Positions 27,173 to 36,479 of a stretch of DNA of 64,000 bases are shown here, in pieces (position 1 is the first letter of the stretch; the number at the start of each line of letters is the position of its first letter). This DNA comes from Rhizobium sp. SL42 (GTDB lineage: Bacteria; Pseudomonadota; Alphaproteobacteria; Rhizobiales; Rhizobiaceae). The stretch is taken from the NCBI RefSeq assembly GCF_021729845.1, contig NZ_CP063398.1:1-64000 (forward strand), given 5' to 3'. The position numbers and the translations under genes are program-made. The notes below the pieces were generated by a model. It was given only the letters and a program-made list of their open reading frames with translations, was not told the origin of the DNA and made no database searches.

Positions 27173-27439
27173 ATGAAAAACCTCGCGCCAATCATGCTTG
27201 TTGCCTTCGCGCTTTCCGCCTGCGCGGCAACGGCAGTCGAACCCATCCCCGGCAGCATCACCTATGGCGGGCAACCGCAGAGCAGATTGTCCAAGGCCCC
27301 TGTCGGCAGCACTTTCACACATCGCCTGATCGACCAGAATGGGCGGCGGGCGGAGGAGACATACATCATACTTCCCGATCGATCGGTGAAACTGATCAGC
27401 AGACGCTCGATCGAATTTGATCTGGTGCGCCAACGTTGA
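27173..27439 (+). CDS. Small lipoprotein
   Basis: The 88-residue protein has a short signal with lipobox LSAC (Cys17) and a mature part of about 70 residues rich in beta-type sequence (GSTFTHRLIDQNG, ETYIILPDRS). It is probably anchored in the outer membrane. I do not recognise the family; related small lipoproteins are common in rhizobia. It is convergent with the amidase gene. Confidence 0.75.
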   Translation: MKNLAPIMLVAFALSACAATAVEPIPGSITYGGQPQSRLSKAPVGSTFTHRLIDQNGRRAEETYIILPDRSVKLISRRSIEFDLVRQR

Positions 27440-27527
27440 GGGTCAGGCAGACCCGCTCGCTCCAGACCGGAAGGCATGGATTTTAGTTTGGACCGATACG
27501 CAGCTTCCAAGCTATGGCGTCTGCAAT

Positions 27528-28919
27528 TCAGCCGAAAGCCGGTCTGCGGGACCGTGTTGCGAGGGCAACCTCCAAGGTATGTCCGGCTCGCAGCACCGAG
27601 TCATCTTCGAAATGCCGGCCGATGATCTGGATTGAGGTCGGAAGGCCGGCGGCTGTAAAACCATTGCACAGCGCAAGCGCGGGGCCACCGGTCAGATTGA
27701 AAGGGCGCGTCAGCGAAAGTTCCAGGCTTCCGATCTCTGTGTGCTCGTAGCCGAGGATCTGTGCCGGTTTCTTTGTTGTTGGCAAGACCAGGACATCGAC
27801 ATCCCGCATGCGTTCGCCAAGATCTGCGACCAGAGCAGCCCGCCGCTTCTGCGCCTGGATGTAGTCTGCGGCGAGAAATGTCTTGCCGTCGGCAAATCGC
27901 GATCGGGTGACGGCGGTGAAGTGGGCGGGAAAGGCATCAAGCTCGGTGCGGTGTTCTTCGTACTCCTCCGGCCAGGAAATCGTATTCACCAGCGAGCAAT
28001 ACAGGTCGAATTCGTTCAGCCGCACCGTCGAAACATGCGCACCCAAGCGTTCGAAGGCAGACAACGAACGCTCCATAGCATCGAGGACCTCATCGTCCAT
28101 ATGCGGATCGTCTTCGTAGAAGTGGCGCACGACACCAACCCGAAGACCGCGGACGCCGTCCTGCAAGATGGATGTATCCGGACGTTTGAACCCGCTGACT
28201 TTGGTATCCTGAAGGTCGGATGACACCATTGCAGACAGCATCAGGGCGCAATCTTCGACCGTCCAAGCAATCGGGCCGACGCAATCCAGTGATGGCGACA
28301 GCGGAAGCACGCCGCGACGGCTCACCAGCCCGTTCGTCGGCTTCATGCCCGCCACACCGCACCAGGCAGCCGGATCGCGGATCGAGCTGGCAGTCTCCGT
28401 CCCGACCGAACCGGCGCAAAAGCCTGCTGCCGTCGCCGCTGCCGATCCGCTGGACGACGAAGACGGATCGAGTGCAAGGTTCCATGGATTGCGCGTCGCG
28501 GGCCATGGCAGGTCAAACTGTGTGCCGCCCATGGCATATTCCGCCGTTGCCTGTTTGCCGAGAATTATCGCCCCCGCCCCTTTCAGGGCTTCGACCACGC
28601 CGGCATCCCGGTCGGCGACAGCGTCGCGTCTATGCGCCGCCTGCGCCGTTGTCGGCAATCCCGCAACGTCGATCAGATCCTTTATGCCGATCGGAATCCC
28701 GTGAAGCGGTCCGAGCCAGTCCCCATTTTTCATATCCCGCTCGGCACGTGCGGCATCCTGCAACGCCGCTTCTGCCCGCACGCAGTTGAAGCTGTGAATG
28801 TGAACATCACACGTCGCGATCCGGTCGATATAGGCCTGCGTCAATTCGACCGGAGAGATCTCCCTTGACCGTAGGCGCCGAGACAACTCTGCAAGCGCAA
28901 GCTGGGTCAATTCAGCCAT
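27528..28919 (-). CDS. Amidase-signature family hydrolase with an unusual active-site loop
   Basis: This 463-residue protein has the amidase signature fold. The catalytic Lys80 (GIGIKDLIDVAG context) is present and the nucleophile is Ser179. The loop that normally reads T[DE]TGGSIR is TETASSIR here, and the usual GGSSGGSAAA is replaced by DPSSSSSGSAAA, so two conserved glycines of the oxyanion region are missing. It may still be active with altered specificity. Members hydrolyse amides to acids and ammonia. It overlaps the upstream trans-sulfuration enzyme gene by 8 nt and is therefore in the same operon, divergent from a LysR regulator. Confidence 0.85.
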   Translation of the reverse strand: MAELTQLALAELSRRLRSREISPVELTQAYIDRIATCDVHIHSFNCVRAEAALQDAARAERDMKNGDWLGPLHGIPIGIKDLIDVAGLPTTAQAAHRRDAVADRDAGVVEALKGAGAIILGKQATAEYAMGGTQFDLPWPATRNPWNLALDPSSSSSGSAAATAAGFCAGSVGTETASSIRDPAAWCGVAGMKPTNGLVSRRGVLPLSPSLDCVGPIAWTVEDCALMLSAMVSSDLQDTKVSGFKRPDTSILQDGVRGLRVGVVRHFYEDDPHMDDEVLDAMERSLSAFERLGAHVSTVRLNEFDLYCSLVNTISWPEEYEEHRTELDAFPAHFTAVTRSRFADGKTFLAADYIQAQKRRAALVADLGERMRDVDVLVLPTTKKPAQILGYEHTEIGSLELSLTRPFNLTGGPALALCNGFTAAGLPTSIQIIGRHFEDDSVLRAGHTLEVALATRSRRPAFG

Positions 28920-30126
28920 GTCTTATCCCTTCGGCACGCCCCGGGTTGGCCTGGGCTGACTGGCTTTTTTCAAGGCGCTCCAAAAAACGCTCGATATCGG
29001 CCCACAATTCATCTTCATCCTCAAGTCCGATGCTGAGCCGCAGGATTAGATCCGGTCCGCGCCATGCTGTCGCGCTCCGAAAGCGCTCAACCGGCATCGG
29101 GGCAACCAGGCTGCGGGTTCCCCCCCAGGATGCACCAATGGCAAACAACCGGAATGCATCGAGTGCAGCCGCGACATGAGGCGCCGCGTCATCGGTGAAG
29201 GTCATGCTGAAAACGCCGCTGGAACCGAGAAAGTCCCTTTTCCAGACGGCATGTCCGGCAAAACTTTCCAAGGCCGGATGCAAAACCGCGTCCACCAGGG
29301 GATGCTCCGCCATCCTGCGGGCAAATTTCAACGCGACCCGTTCGGAATGGCGCAAGCGTACACCGAGCGTCTCGAACCCACGCAGGACAAGGGACGCATC
29401 ATCCGGCGAAACGCCAATGCCCATGCGCCCCATCAGAGACCGGATCGGTTGAAGCAGCGCCTCGTCCGCGATCGTGATTGATCCCATCAATATGTCTGAG
29501 TGACCCGAGACGAATTTCGTCAGCGCCTCAGTGACGATATCGGCACCATGAAGAAGCGGCTTGAAGTTGAGCGGCGTCGCCCAGGTATTGTCGACACCAA
29601 CCAGCGCGCCGCGTGCATGGGCGATCGCGGCGATCCGGGGCAGATCAAGAACTTCCATCGTTGTCGATCCGGGGCTCTCGCACCAGACGATCTTCGTCCT
29701 GTCACGGATTTTCCGACTGAGGTCCTCCGGGGAAAGCGGATCAAAAAAGTCCACATCGACACCAAGCCTGCGCAGATCGCTTTCGGCCAGATCGCGCATC
29801 GGCGGATAGGCCGTATCGATAATCAGGACGTGATCTCCCGCGGCGACAAACGGAAGGATCGCGAGGGCGTTTGCCGCCTGGCCGGACGGCGTCAGGAAAG
29901 ACCAAGCGCCACCTTCGAGACTGGTGAGCTTTGCCTCAAGGGTCCGTGTCGTCGGCGTGCCGTAGAGACCATAGGAATAGCCCTGGTGACCGCGCTCGCC
30001 GCGAGCAGCATAGGCCGCCGCATCCTTGAAAACGATGGTCGAGCCACGATGAACCCCGACCCCCAGGGGATCAAAACCTTCGGACGATACCGCCGGGGTG
30101 AGCACGCATTGGGTCAGATCTTTCAT
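28912..30126 (-). CDS. Cys/Met-metabolism PLP enzyme (cystathionine beta-lyase-like)
   Basis: The 404-residue protein is a trans-sulfuration family enzyme of fold type I. The PLP-binding Lys204 lies in TEALTKFVSGHSD, and the phosphate-cup and substrate regions YSYGLYGTPTTR and DNTWATP are intact. TWATP is typical of the cystathionine beta-lyase group. The reaction would be cleavage of a C-S bond in cystathionine, cysteine or a related thioether, giving pyruvate and ammonia. It is the first gene of a two-gene operon with the amidase, starting 113 bp from the divergent LysR gene. Uptake of sulfur-containing amino-acid derivatives is a possible theme for the whole 27.5-34.9 kb block. Confidence 0.88.
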   Translation of the reverse strand: MKDLTQCVLTPAVSSEGFDPLGVGVHRGSTIVFKDAAAYAARGERGHQGYSYGLYGTPTTRTLEAKLTSLEGGAWSFLTPSGQAANALAILPFVAAGDHVLIIDTAYPPMRDLAESDLRRLGVDVDFFDPLSPEDLSRKIRDRTKIVWCESPGSTTMEVLDLPRIAAIAHARGALVGVDNTWATPLNFKPLLHGADIVTEALTKFVSGHSDILMGSITIADEALLQPIRSLMGRMGIGVSPDDASLVLRGFETLGVRLRHSERVALKFARRMAEHPLVDAVLHPALESFAGHAVWKRDFLGSSGVFSMTFTDDAAPHVAAALDAFRLFAIGASWGGTRSLVAPMPVERFRSATAWRGPDLILRLSIGLEDEDELWADIERFLERLEKSQSAQANPGRAEGIRHG

Positions 30127-30194
30127 GGGGCAAGCGCCTTTCGGAAAATGCTCCGGATGCCTTGGAACGACAATTCCTTTTTTGGCGGCCGGCT

Positions 30195-30207
30195 GCTATT
30201 TCTATTC
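30195..30207. promoter_or_regulatory. Candidate LysR-box sequence in the divergent promoter region
   Basis: GCTATTTCTATTC lies midway between the divergent PLP-enzyme and LysR genes. A close variant, GCTATCTATTC, occurs at 35028-35038 upstream of the amino-acid ABC operon. The shared motif and position suggest a common regulator, most simply the LysR protein encoded at 30240. Confidence 0.35.
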
Positions 30208-30239
30208 TTACTGGTTATGGAAGCGGGTTGAATTGCGCG

Positions 30240-31118
30240 ATGAACTTGCGACAGGTTGAAGTGTTCAGGGTGGTGATGACGAATGGCACCACGGCGCGTG
30301 CCGCCGAAGTCCTGCATATTTCGCAGCCCGCGGTCAGCAAGATGATCCAGGAACTCGAGCGTTCCCTCGATTTCGATCTCTTCCATCGCATCAAGGGACG
30401 ATTGCTGCCGACGGCTGAAGGACAGCTTTTCTTTCGAGAGGTCGAACAGGCATTCCTTGGCCTGACACATCTGCGCGGCGCGGCGGCGCGAATTCGCGAC
30501 TATGGCTCGGGAGAACTGCGGATCGCGTGCCTGTCGGCCTTGTCGACCAACGTGCTTCCCCGCGTGTTGCGCAGCTTCATGGATCGCAACCCGAACATTG
30601 CGATTACGTTTCAGGCCCGCATGTCCTCGAATGTCCGCGATCTCGTCGCCTCCGGCCAGTTCGATCTCGGCATCGTCGCCGACGAAATCGACAGGACGGG
30701 CGTGGAGGTCCAGCCCTTCACCCAGTTTCGCGTGGCCGTCGCCATTCCGGAAGGCCATCCTCTCGAGGCACGGGATGTGGTTCATGCCGCCGATCTGGCC
30801 GGACAACCCTTTATTGCCCTTGCGCCGGAAGATACTACTCGACGCGAAGCCGAGCGGGCGTTCGAGATCGCCGGGATCACCGTTCGCACCGTGATCGAAA
30901 CACCTTACTCGACGACCATCTGTTCGATGGTGGCAGCTGGCATCGGTGTCGGGCTCGTGAACCCGCTGACGGCCGAACCCTATATCGGTCGGGGACTGAC
31001 GTTGCGCCCCTTCGAGCCCGCCCTGCATTTTCGTACACTCCTGATCACGCCGCCCAACCGGCTTCCTTCCCTCGCCCTCGAGGCCTTCATCGATGAATTG
31101 AAGCGCGCCATCGCCTGA
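30240..31118 (+). CDS. LysR-family transcriptional regulator
   Basis: The 292-residue protein has the N-terminal winged helix (about 1-60, ARAAEVLHISQPAVSKMIQELE) and a periplasmic-binding-protein-like effector domain (about 88-290). The ATG at 30240 gives the standard LysR N-terminus MNLRQVEVFRVV; the frame upstream to 30162 is an artefact. Divergent from the PLP-enzyme/amidase operon, it most likely controls that operon and itself. The effector domain resembles those responding to amino acids or opines. It converges on the M20 amidohydrolase gene with 20 bp between the stops. Confidence 0.92.
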   Translation: MNLRQVEVFRVVMTNGTTARAAEVLHISQPAVSKMIQELERSLDFDLFHRIKGRLLPTAEGQLFFREVEQAFLGLTHLRGAAARIRDYGSGELRIACLSALSTNVLPRVLRSFMDRNPNIAITFQARMSSNVRDLVASGQFDLGIVADEIDRTGVEVQPFTQFRVAVAIPEGHPLEARDVVHAADLAGQPFIALAPEDTTRREAERAFEIAGITVRTVIETPYSTTICSMVAAGIGVGLVNPLTAEPYIGRGLTLRPFEPALHFRTLLITPPNRLPSLALEAFIDELKRAIA

Positions 31119-31138
31119 CCGCTGTCTGCGGACACCGG

Positions 31139-32287
31139 TCATTCGCGTAAAGCCATCTTGGCGACGGTCGTGAGCCAGGACATGGCAGGGCCAAGTACCT
31201 CGTCATTGAATTCATAGCGTTCGTTGTGAAGCTTTCCGTCTTCCGCAACGGGTCCATTTCCGATGAGGACATAGGCCCCTGCCTTGCCCTCCACCAGGAA
31301 TGCGAAGTCGTCGCCGCCCATCGCCGGCCTGATGTCGCGCGTCACCGACAATCCGGCTGCATCTGCTGCCGCAACCGATAACGCGGCCTCCGCCGGCGTA
31401 TCGGCCATCACCCGTCCCGTGGAATTGATCTCGTACTCAGCCTTTACGCCCCATGCAGCGGCGGTGCCTTCGATAACCTCCGACATCCGCTGGATCACGG
31501 CTTTGCGAACTTCGACATCAAAAGTCCGGAGCGTGCCGATGATGGTCGCGGTCTCGGGAATCTGGTTGCTGACAGTTCCGCCCTGGATCATCGAGACCGT
31601 CAACGCAACGGTCTCAAGCGGATCGACATTGCGTGAAACAATGTTGTTCAGCGCGACAATCAGGTGTGCCGCCGCATTGATCGGATCGCGTGTCAGGTGC
31701 GGCGCTGCCGCGTGGCCCGCCAGTCCCTTGAGTTCGATACGCCAGTCGCCACCTGCGGCCATGGAAGGCCGAGTGTGAACCGCAACCTGGCCCAAAGGGA
31801 GGCCGGGCCAGTTGTGCCAGGCAAACAATTTCTCCATCGGGTAACGTTCGAACAACCCGTCGGCGATCATCGCCTTTGCCCCCTTGCCATTCTCTTCCGC
31901 CGGCTGGAACACGAGATTGATCGTTCCCGTCCAGCTATCGTCCTTGACCAGCACCGCAGCGGCACCGAGAAGCGCTGCGGTATGACCGTCATGGCCGCAG
32001 GCATGCATGACGCCGGAATTGCGAGAAGCATGCGGGAAAATATTGGCTTCCTTGATCGGCAATGCGTCCATGTCGGCGCGCAGGCCGATCGACCTGTTCG
32101 ACCCCGGCCGATGGAGTGTCGCGACAATGCCATGATGGCCGATGCCCGTTTCATGCGGAATGCCCAGGGACGTGAGTTGTTCGGAGACAAAAGCTGCGGT
32201 CTTTGCCTCTTCTCCGGAAAGTTCCGGATGTGCATGGAGGTGGCGTCGCCATCCCGTGACTTGTTCAACAAGTTTCGGCTCTATCAT
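31139..32287 (-). CDS. M20-family amidohydrolase (hippurate hydrolase/IAA-amino-acid hydrolase-like)
   Basis: The 382-residue metal-dependent hydrolase has the catalytic MHACGHDGH motif, the metal-binding QPAEENGKGA stretch and the dimerisation domain with GLAGHAAAPH. Enzymes of this group split N-acyl or N-aromatic amino acids into acid and amino acid in the cytoplasm. ATG 32287 was preferred to the TTG at 32302 because GAGAAAG lies 6 nt upstream. It is the last gene of the polar amino-acid ABC operon, so its substrate is probably the compound imported by that transporter. Confidence 0.9.
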   Translation of the reverse strand: MIEPKLVEQVTGWRRHLHAHPELSGEEAKTAAFVSEQLTSLGIPHETGIGHHGIVATLHRPGSNRSIGLRADMDALPIKEANIFPHASRNSGVMHACGHDGHTAALLGAAAVLVKDDSWTGTINLVFQPAEENGKGAKAMIADGLFERYPMEKLFAWHNWPGLPLGQVAVHTRPSMAAGGDWRIELKGLAGHAAAPHLTRDPINAAAHLIVALNNIVSRNVDPLETVALTVSMIQGGTVSNQIPETATIIGTLRTFDVEVRKAVIQRMSEVIEGTAAAWGVKAEYEINSTGRVMADTPAEAALSVAAADAAGLSVTRDIRPAMGGDDFAFLVEGKAGAYVLIGNGPVAEDGKLHNERYEFNDEVLGPAMSWLTTVAKMALRE

Positions 32288-32298
32288 GGTGTACTTTC

Positions 32299-33078
32299 TC
32301 AAAGGACCTTGGAGAGGAATGCGACCGTGCGCGGGTTTTTCGGATTGGCGAGCATCTCACGGGGATGGCCCTCTTCCATGATCATGCCTTGATCCATGAA
32401 GACCAGATGGCTGCCGACTTCTCGGGCGAAGCCGATCTCATGGGTGACCACGACCATGGTGATACCGCTTCGGGCAAGGTCCTTGATCACGTCGAGAACC
32501 TCCCCCACAAGCTCTGGATCCAGCGCGCTGGTCGGCTCGTCAAACAGCATGACCTCAGGCTCCATCGCCAGGGCCCTCGCGATGGCCACGCGCTGCTGCT
32601 GGCCTCCGGACAACTGGCCGGGATAGCGATTGCCGAAACCTGACAACCCGACGCGCGCCAAAAGCTCAAGCGCCTTGACCTGGGCATCGTTCCTGGACCA
32701 GCCCTTCACATGCACCGGCCCTTCCATCACGTTTTGCAGTGCCGTCATATGCGGAAAGAGGTTGAAACGCTGGAAGACCATGCCGGTCATCCGCCGCTGC
32801 CTTGCGACATGGCCCGGTGCGAGCGGATGGAAACGCTCGTTCTGCTCGGTGAAGCCCTGCAGCTCTCCCTTGACGAATACCCTTCCGGCAGAGATCGCCT
32901 CCAGCTGGTTGATGCAGCGCAACAGCGTCGACTTACCGGATCCGGAAGGCCCGATTGCAACGCAGACCTCACCGCGCCGGACCAACAGGTTCACGCCTTT
33001 GAGCGCGTGGACCGACCCGTAGAATTTATGGATGTTCTGCATTTCGACGCAGACGTCCGATTTGACGATTGTATCCAT
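32299..33078 (-). CDS. Polar amino-acid ABC transporter ATP-binding protein
   Basis: The 259-residue ATPase has Walker A GPSGSGKS (43-50), Q-loop FQRFNLFPH, signature LSGGQQQR and Walker [14 protein letters not shown], the exact set of the HisP/GlnQ group. ATG 33078 begins MDTIVKS; the longer frame to 33150 would overlap the permease gene. A short insert around residues 66-80 ([14 protein letters not shown]) is slightly unusual. It powers the permease encoded 4 nt upstream. Confidence 0.93.
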   Translation of the reverse strand: MDTIVKSDVCVEMQNIHKFYGSVHALKGVNLLVRRGEVCVAIGPSGSGKSTLLRCINQLEAISAGRVFVKGELQGFTEQNERFHPLAPGHVARQRRMTGMVFQRFNLFPHMTALQNVMEGPVHVKGWSRNDAQVKALELLARVGLSGFGNRYPGQLSGGQQQRVAIARALAMEPEVMLFDEPTSALDPELVGEVLDVIKDLARSGITMVVVTHEIGFAREVGSHLVFMDQGMIMEEGHPREMLANPKNPRTVAFLSKVL

Positions 33079-33082
33079 GGCT

Positions 33083-33994
33083 TCACTCCGCCCTGGCTGG
33101 ATTGGGCGAGACGCCCTTACCAAAGTGACGTTCGAGAAAATGCTGGCCAACCATCAGCAGGCTCGTGATGGCGAGATACCAGGCACCCGACACCATCAGC
33201 AGTGGGATCGGCAGGTAGAGCCTGTTGGCGATCGCATTCGTGGCGAACATTAGGTCGAGCGTGAAGGGCACGGCGAGCACCAGGGATGTCATCTTCAGCA
33301 TGCCGATGGTTTCATTGCCTGTGGGTGGAATTATCACGCGCATGGCCTGGGGCATCAGGATGCGCCACCAGATCTTGGCCGGCCGCATTCCCAAGGCTTG
33401 GGCTGCCTCCGCCTGACCGTGATCTATGGAGTTGAACCCCGCCCGGAAGATTTCGGTCAGATAGGCGGACTCGTTGAACCCCAGCCCGAGAATGGCGGCG
33501 ACCGCCGGTGTCACGAGATAGCGTGTTTCAATTCCGGCAATTTCCGGCCCGAATGGAATGGACAGCGAAAGATGCGGAAACAGGACAGCGAACAGGCCCC
33601 AGAACAACAATTGTGTGTAGATCGGCGTTCCGCGGAAGAACCAGATCCAGCTATAGGCGAGGCCCTTCAGAACCGGATTGTCGCTGTCGCGCATGATCAC
33701 CAGCACCCCCGCGACAAAGATAGCGACCGCCATGGCGACAACCGTCAACAGCAGTGTCCAGCCGACGCCTCGAACGACCTGCGGCCAGAACAGATATTTC
33801 AGGAAAACGTCCCAATGAAAGTTCGGATTGACGGCGACAGCGTGCGCCGCCTGGAGGGCGATGACTGCGATCACGGCCACCGCCAGCCAACGGCCCGGGT
33901 GCCGGCGCGGAACAATGATGTTCCGCGCGACATCCGGCTTAGACGCTGCAGACGTGGTAGCGACGGTCCGCATGGTATCTGCGTCCAAAGCCAC
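33083..33994 (-). CDS. Polar amino-acid ABC transporter permease
   Basis: The 303-residue protein has a cytoplasmic N-terminal extension of about 35 residues, then five to six membrane helices and the HisM/GlnP coupling loop ([20 protein letters not shown]). Only one permease gene is present, so the channel is probably a homodimer. It starts 4 nt after the binding-protein gene. Confidence 0.9.
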   Translation of the reverse strand: MALDADTMRTVATTSAASKPDVARNIIVPRRHPGRWLAVAVIAVIALQAAHAVAVNPNFHWDVFLKYLFWPQVVRGVGWTLLLTVVAMAVAIFVAGVLVIMRDSDNPVLKGLAYSWIWFFRGTPIYTQLLFWGLFAVLFPHLSLSIPFGPEIAGIETRYLVTPAVAAILGLGFNESAYLTEIFRAGFNSIDHGQAEAAQALGMRPAKIWWRILMPQAMRVIIPPTGNETIGMLKMTSLVLAVPFTLDLMFATNAIANRLYLPIPLLMVSGAWYLAITSLLMVGQHFLERHFGKGVSPNPARAE

Positions 33995-33998
33995 GGCA

Positions 33999-34904
33999 TC
34001 AATCCTTGACTGTCGGATTGACTTCGGCCTTCTTCACAATTTCGGTGCCGACGCCCCAGCTGTCGAACAGGGCCTTGTACGTGCCTTCCGCGATCAGCGC
34101 GTTGACGGTATCGGCGACAAGCTCAGTCAATTCGGCATCCGCCTTCGCGACGGCGATCCCGTTCGGTCCCCGCTCGCTGAACACACCGGTGGTCGGCGAG
34201 ACGACTTCCAACTGGCCCTTGGATTGCTTCGCGGCATAGCCGACGGTCGAACCGCCGGAGATCGTCGCATCCGCACCGCCGGCGGCGACACGGGTCAAGG
34301 CTTCCGTCTGTGTTGCAAAGGGCAGAATGTCGATCGCGGGCTTTCCGGCAGCGGTGCACGCCTTGTCCGCCTCGTTGACGATGCCCTCGTGCCAGGAGCC
34401 TGACTGGATTGCAATTTTCCGACCACAGAAGTCGGCAGGATCAAAATTCGACGGATTACCGGCCTTGACGGCCCACAAGCTTCCGCTGTCGGAATAGCTG
34501 ACGAAATTTACCACCTTCATCCGCTCGTTGCTGATCGTGAAAGCGGAGACGCCGAGATCGAATTTGGTCCCGAGTGCGGGCAGGATGGCATCGAAGGCTG
34601 ATGTCTGGAAGTCGATCTTGACGCCGAGTTTCGCACCGATGGCATTGGCGATGTCGACATCGATGCCTTCTGGCGTCTGGCCGTCCTTCTCGCTGAGATA
34701 TTCCCAGGGAGCATAGGCTGTATCGGAGCCGATCGAAATCACACCGGCCGACTTGATCTTGGCGGGAAGGCGCGCAGCCAGCGCGGCATCGACCTTGATA
34801 CCCGAAGTATCAAAGCCGTCGGCAAGGACGGGACTACAGAATGCTGTTGCCACCAGGATCGCGGCACCAACGTTTGATGTCAGGCAATTACGCATGTTGG
34901 ACAT
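33999..34904 (-). CDS. Polar amino-acid ABC transporter solute-binding protein
   Basis: This is an SBP family 3 protein with signal peptide (cleavage near VLA-DG) and the fold marks SDTAYAPWEYLSEKDG, EGIDVDIANAIGAKLGV and FDLGVSAFTISNERMKVV. It binds an amino acid or derivative in the periplasm. Two in-frame ATGs compete: 34916 and 34904. I chose 34904 (301 residues) because GGGGA lies 6 nt in front of it, whereas the upstream ATG has no site. It is the first gene of the four-gene operon ending with the M20 hydrolase. Confidence 0.9.
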   Translation of the reverse strand: MSNMRNCLTSNVGAAILVATAFCSPVLADGFDTSGIKVDAALAARLPAKIKSAGVISIGSDTAYAPWEYLSEKDGQTPEGIDVDIANAIGAKLGVKIDFQTSAFDAILPALGTKFDLGVSAFTISNERMKVVNFVSYSDSGSLWAVKAGNPSNFDPADFCGRKIAIQSGSWHEGIVNEADKACTAAGKPAIDILPFATQTEALTRVAAGGADATISGGSTVGYAAKQSKGQLEVVSPTTGVFSERGPNGIAVAKADAELTELVADTVNALIAEGTYKALFDSWGVGTEIVKKAEVNPTVKD

Positions 34905-35263
34905 TGAGTTCCCCATTATTTTTGCTTCGAGTTACGCAGATAAGTTCAGCTTGGGAGGATGCACATCTCTGGCTCGATGACAGCAATATGCGTGAACGAG
35001 TGAATGCCGTCTAATAGTATAATTGAGGCTATCTATTCCCCTGGGTTATTGAAACCAAGGACAGGTGGCCAAGCGGTCAGGCGCGAGATGTCCGGCGGGG
35101 CTGGGACAACCCGGCTGAATGTGACAATTTACGAACGCGCTTGCCTTTCGCGGCAGCCATTGACGGCTGCTAGACCATATTCGCTGTCCGGCGGCGTGGA
35201 CTTGCGCATTATTTCTCCGCCTCTGCGTTGCGTTCTAGCCGTGTGGCGCATAATGCTTTCTTT
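34905..35263. other. Divergent region between the amino-acid operon and the riboswitch
   Basis: It holds the leftward promoter of the ABC operon and the rightward promoter of the riboswitch transcript. On the minus strand a TATACT (35017-35022) overlaps the dyad AATAG...CTATT (35013-35037), a layout seen in LysR-activated promoters. At 35059-35093 a short piece reads like the D-arm end of a Ser/Leu tRNA but has no anticodon arm. CATAAT at 35249-35254 may be the -10 of the riboswitch promoter. Confidence 0.4.
35013..35038 (-). promoter_or_regulatory. Dyad and LysR-like motif before the amino-acid ABC operon
   Basis: AATAG (35013-35017) and CTATT (35033-35037) flank a possible -10 (TATACT on the minus strand). 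The right side includes GCTATCTATTC (35028-35038), almost the sequence found in front of the LysR gene at 30195-30207. This suggests that the LysR regulator also controls the transporter. Confidence 0.4.
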
Positions 35264-35450
35264 GATGGTTCCGCCCGATGAAACGACGGCGGATGAAAAG
35301 GGAACACGGTGCGGACTACCCATCAGGGACCAAAACCGTGGCTGCCCCCGCAACTGTAAGCGGTGAGCGATGTCCAACGATGCCATTGGCCGATATTGCG
35401 GCTGATAAGGCGGACTGAGCCAAGACCCGTGAGCCAGGAGACCTGCCATC
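35264..35450 (+). ncRNA. Cobalamin (B12) riboswitch
   Basis: The leader contains the conserved B12 elements in order: GATGGTTCCGCC near 35264, the GGGAACACGGTGCGG part, the central CCCCCGCAACTGTAAGCGG (35346-35364), GATGCCATTGGCC, and the closing B12 box GAGCCAGGAGACCTGCC (35431-35447). It binds adenosylcobalamin and represses the downstream cobalt-transport genes when B12 is sufficient. The start of cbiM is 65 nt beyond the box, and the GC-rich stretch between can hide the ribosome binding site. Confidence 0.95.
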
Positions 35451-35514
35451 GCTGGGCCACGACATCCGTGGTGTTTGTTCGAGCCGCGCGGTGGGCGCGG
35501 TAGAGGGTTATGCC

Positions 35515-36183
35515 ATGCATATTATGGAAGGCTATTTGCCGGCCGCGCACGCAGTCGGCTGGGGCGCGATTTCCGCGCCATTTGTGATTTATGGCGCCCG
35601 GCGCATTGTCACGCTTGTGCGTGAAAAACCGGAAATCAAGCTTTTGATGGCAGCATCCGGCGCCTATGTATTCGTCTTGTCTGCGCTCAAGATCCCGTCT
35701 GTTACCGGGAGCTGCTCGCATCCGACGGGAACCGGGCTTGCGGCATCGCTGTTCGGCCCCACGGTCACCACCGTGCTCGGGACGATTGTCCTTCTGTTTC
35801 AGGCTTTGCTACTGGCACATGGCGGACTGACCACGCTGGGCGCCAATATCTTCTCCATGGCCATCGTTGGTCCATTTGTCGCCTATGGCCTCTTCAGGGG
35901 CATAACAGGTGCCGGCTTCAGCGGCGCAATCGCGATCTTTGTCGCTGCGACGCTTGGTGACCTGGCGACCTATGTGACGACCTCTCTGCAGCTCGCTCTC
36001 GCATTTCCGGATCCGGTATCGGGCATCACAGGCGCTGCTGCGAAATTTCTGGGTATTTTTGCGGTCACGCAGGTGCCATTGGCCATCAGCGAAGGCCTGT
36101 TGACGGTCATCGTCTTCAACCTGCTGCAGCGATACAGCCGCGGCGAACTGAACGCCCTCAACATCTTTACCGCGAAGGCCTGA
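35515..36183 (+). CDS. cbiM: Cobalt ECF transporter S component CbiM
   Basis: The 222-residue membrane protein begins MHIMEGYLP; the His and Met at positions 2 and 3 with this strict N-terminus chelate the metal in CbiM proteins. It has about seven helices and the typical [11 protein letters not shown] loop (about residues 63-73). It gives Co2+ specificity to the CbiMNQO transporter. ATG 35515 is required for the N-terminal metal site; the longer frame would bury it. RBS GAGGG lies upstream. Confidence 0.96.
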   Translation: MHIMEGYLPAAHAVGWGAISAPFVIYGARRIVTLVREKPEIKLLMAASGAYVFVLSALKIPSVTGSCSHPTGTGLAASLFGPTVTTVLGTIVLLFQALLLAHGGLTTLGANIFSMAIVGPFVAYGLFRGITGAGFSGAIAIFVAATLGDLATYVTTSLQLALAFPDPVSGITGAAAKFLGIFAVTQVPLAISEGLLTVIVFNLLQRYSRGELNALNIFTAKA

Positions 36184-36185
36184 TC

Positions 36186-36476
36186 ATGCTGAAACGTAAC
36201 CTCTGGATGTTGTTTGCGGTCATCGCCCTGGCAATCCTGCCGTTGATCATTCACCATGGCGGAGACGCCGAATTTGCCGGTGCGGACGGCGAAGCTGAAG
36301 CCGCCATCACCGAAATTCAGCCAGACTACACGCCCTGGGCTGCGCCTTTGTGGGAGCCGCCGAGCGGCGAGATCGAAAGCCTGCTGTTTGCTCTGCAGGC
36401 AGCACTTGGCGCAGGTCTCGTCGGCTTCTATTTCGGTCGTCGCTCGTCGCCGGCAAAGCGCCCGGATATCAAGTAG
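36186..36476 (+). CDS. cbiN: Cobalt transporter subunit CbiN
   Basis: The 96-residue protein has two membrane helices (about 5-22 and 66-84) with a periplasmic loop between, which holds the family feature FAGADGEAEAAI and a Pro/Trp-rich stretch. CbiN helps CbiM load cobalt. It starts 2 nt after cbiM. Confidence 0.93.
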   Translation: MLKRNLWMLFAVIALAILPLIIHHGGDAEFAGADGEAEAAITEIQPDYTPWAAPLWEPPSGEIESLLFALQAALGAGLVGFYFGRRSSPAKRPDIK

Positions 36477-36479
36477 ACG

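Noticed and set aside
35059..35093. Annotating a tRNA at the D-arm-like sequence
   Set aside because: There is no anticodon arm, T-loop or CCA-type acceptor pairing of normal length, so it is reported only as a weak observation.
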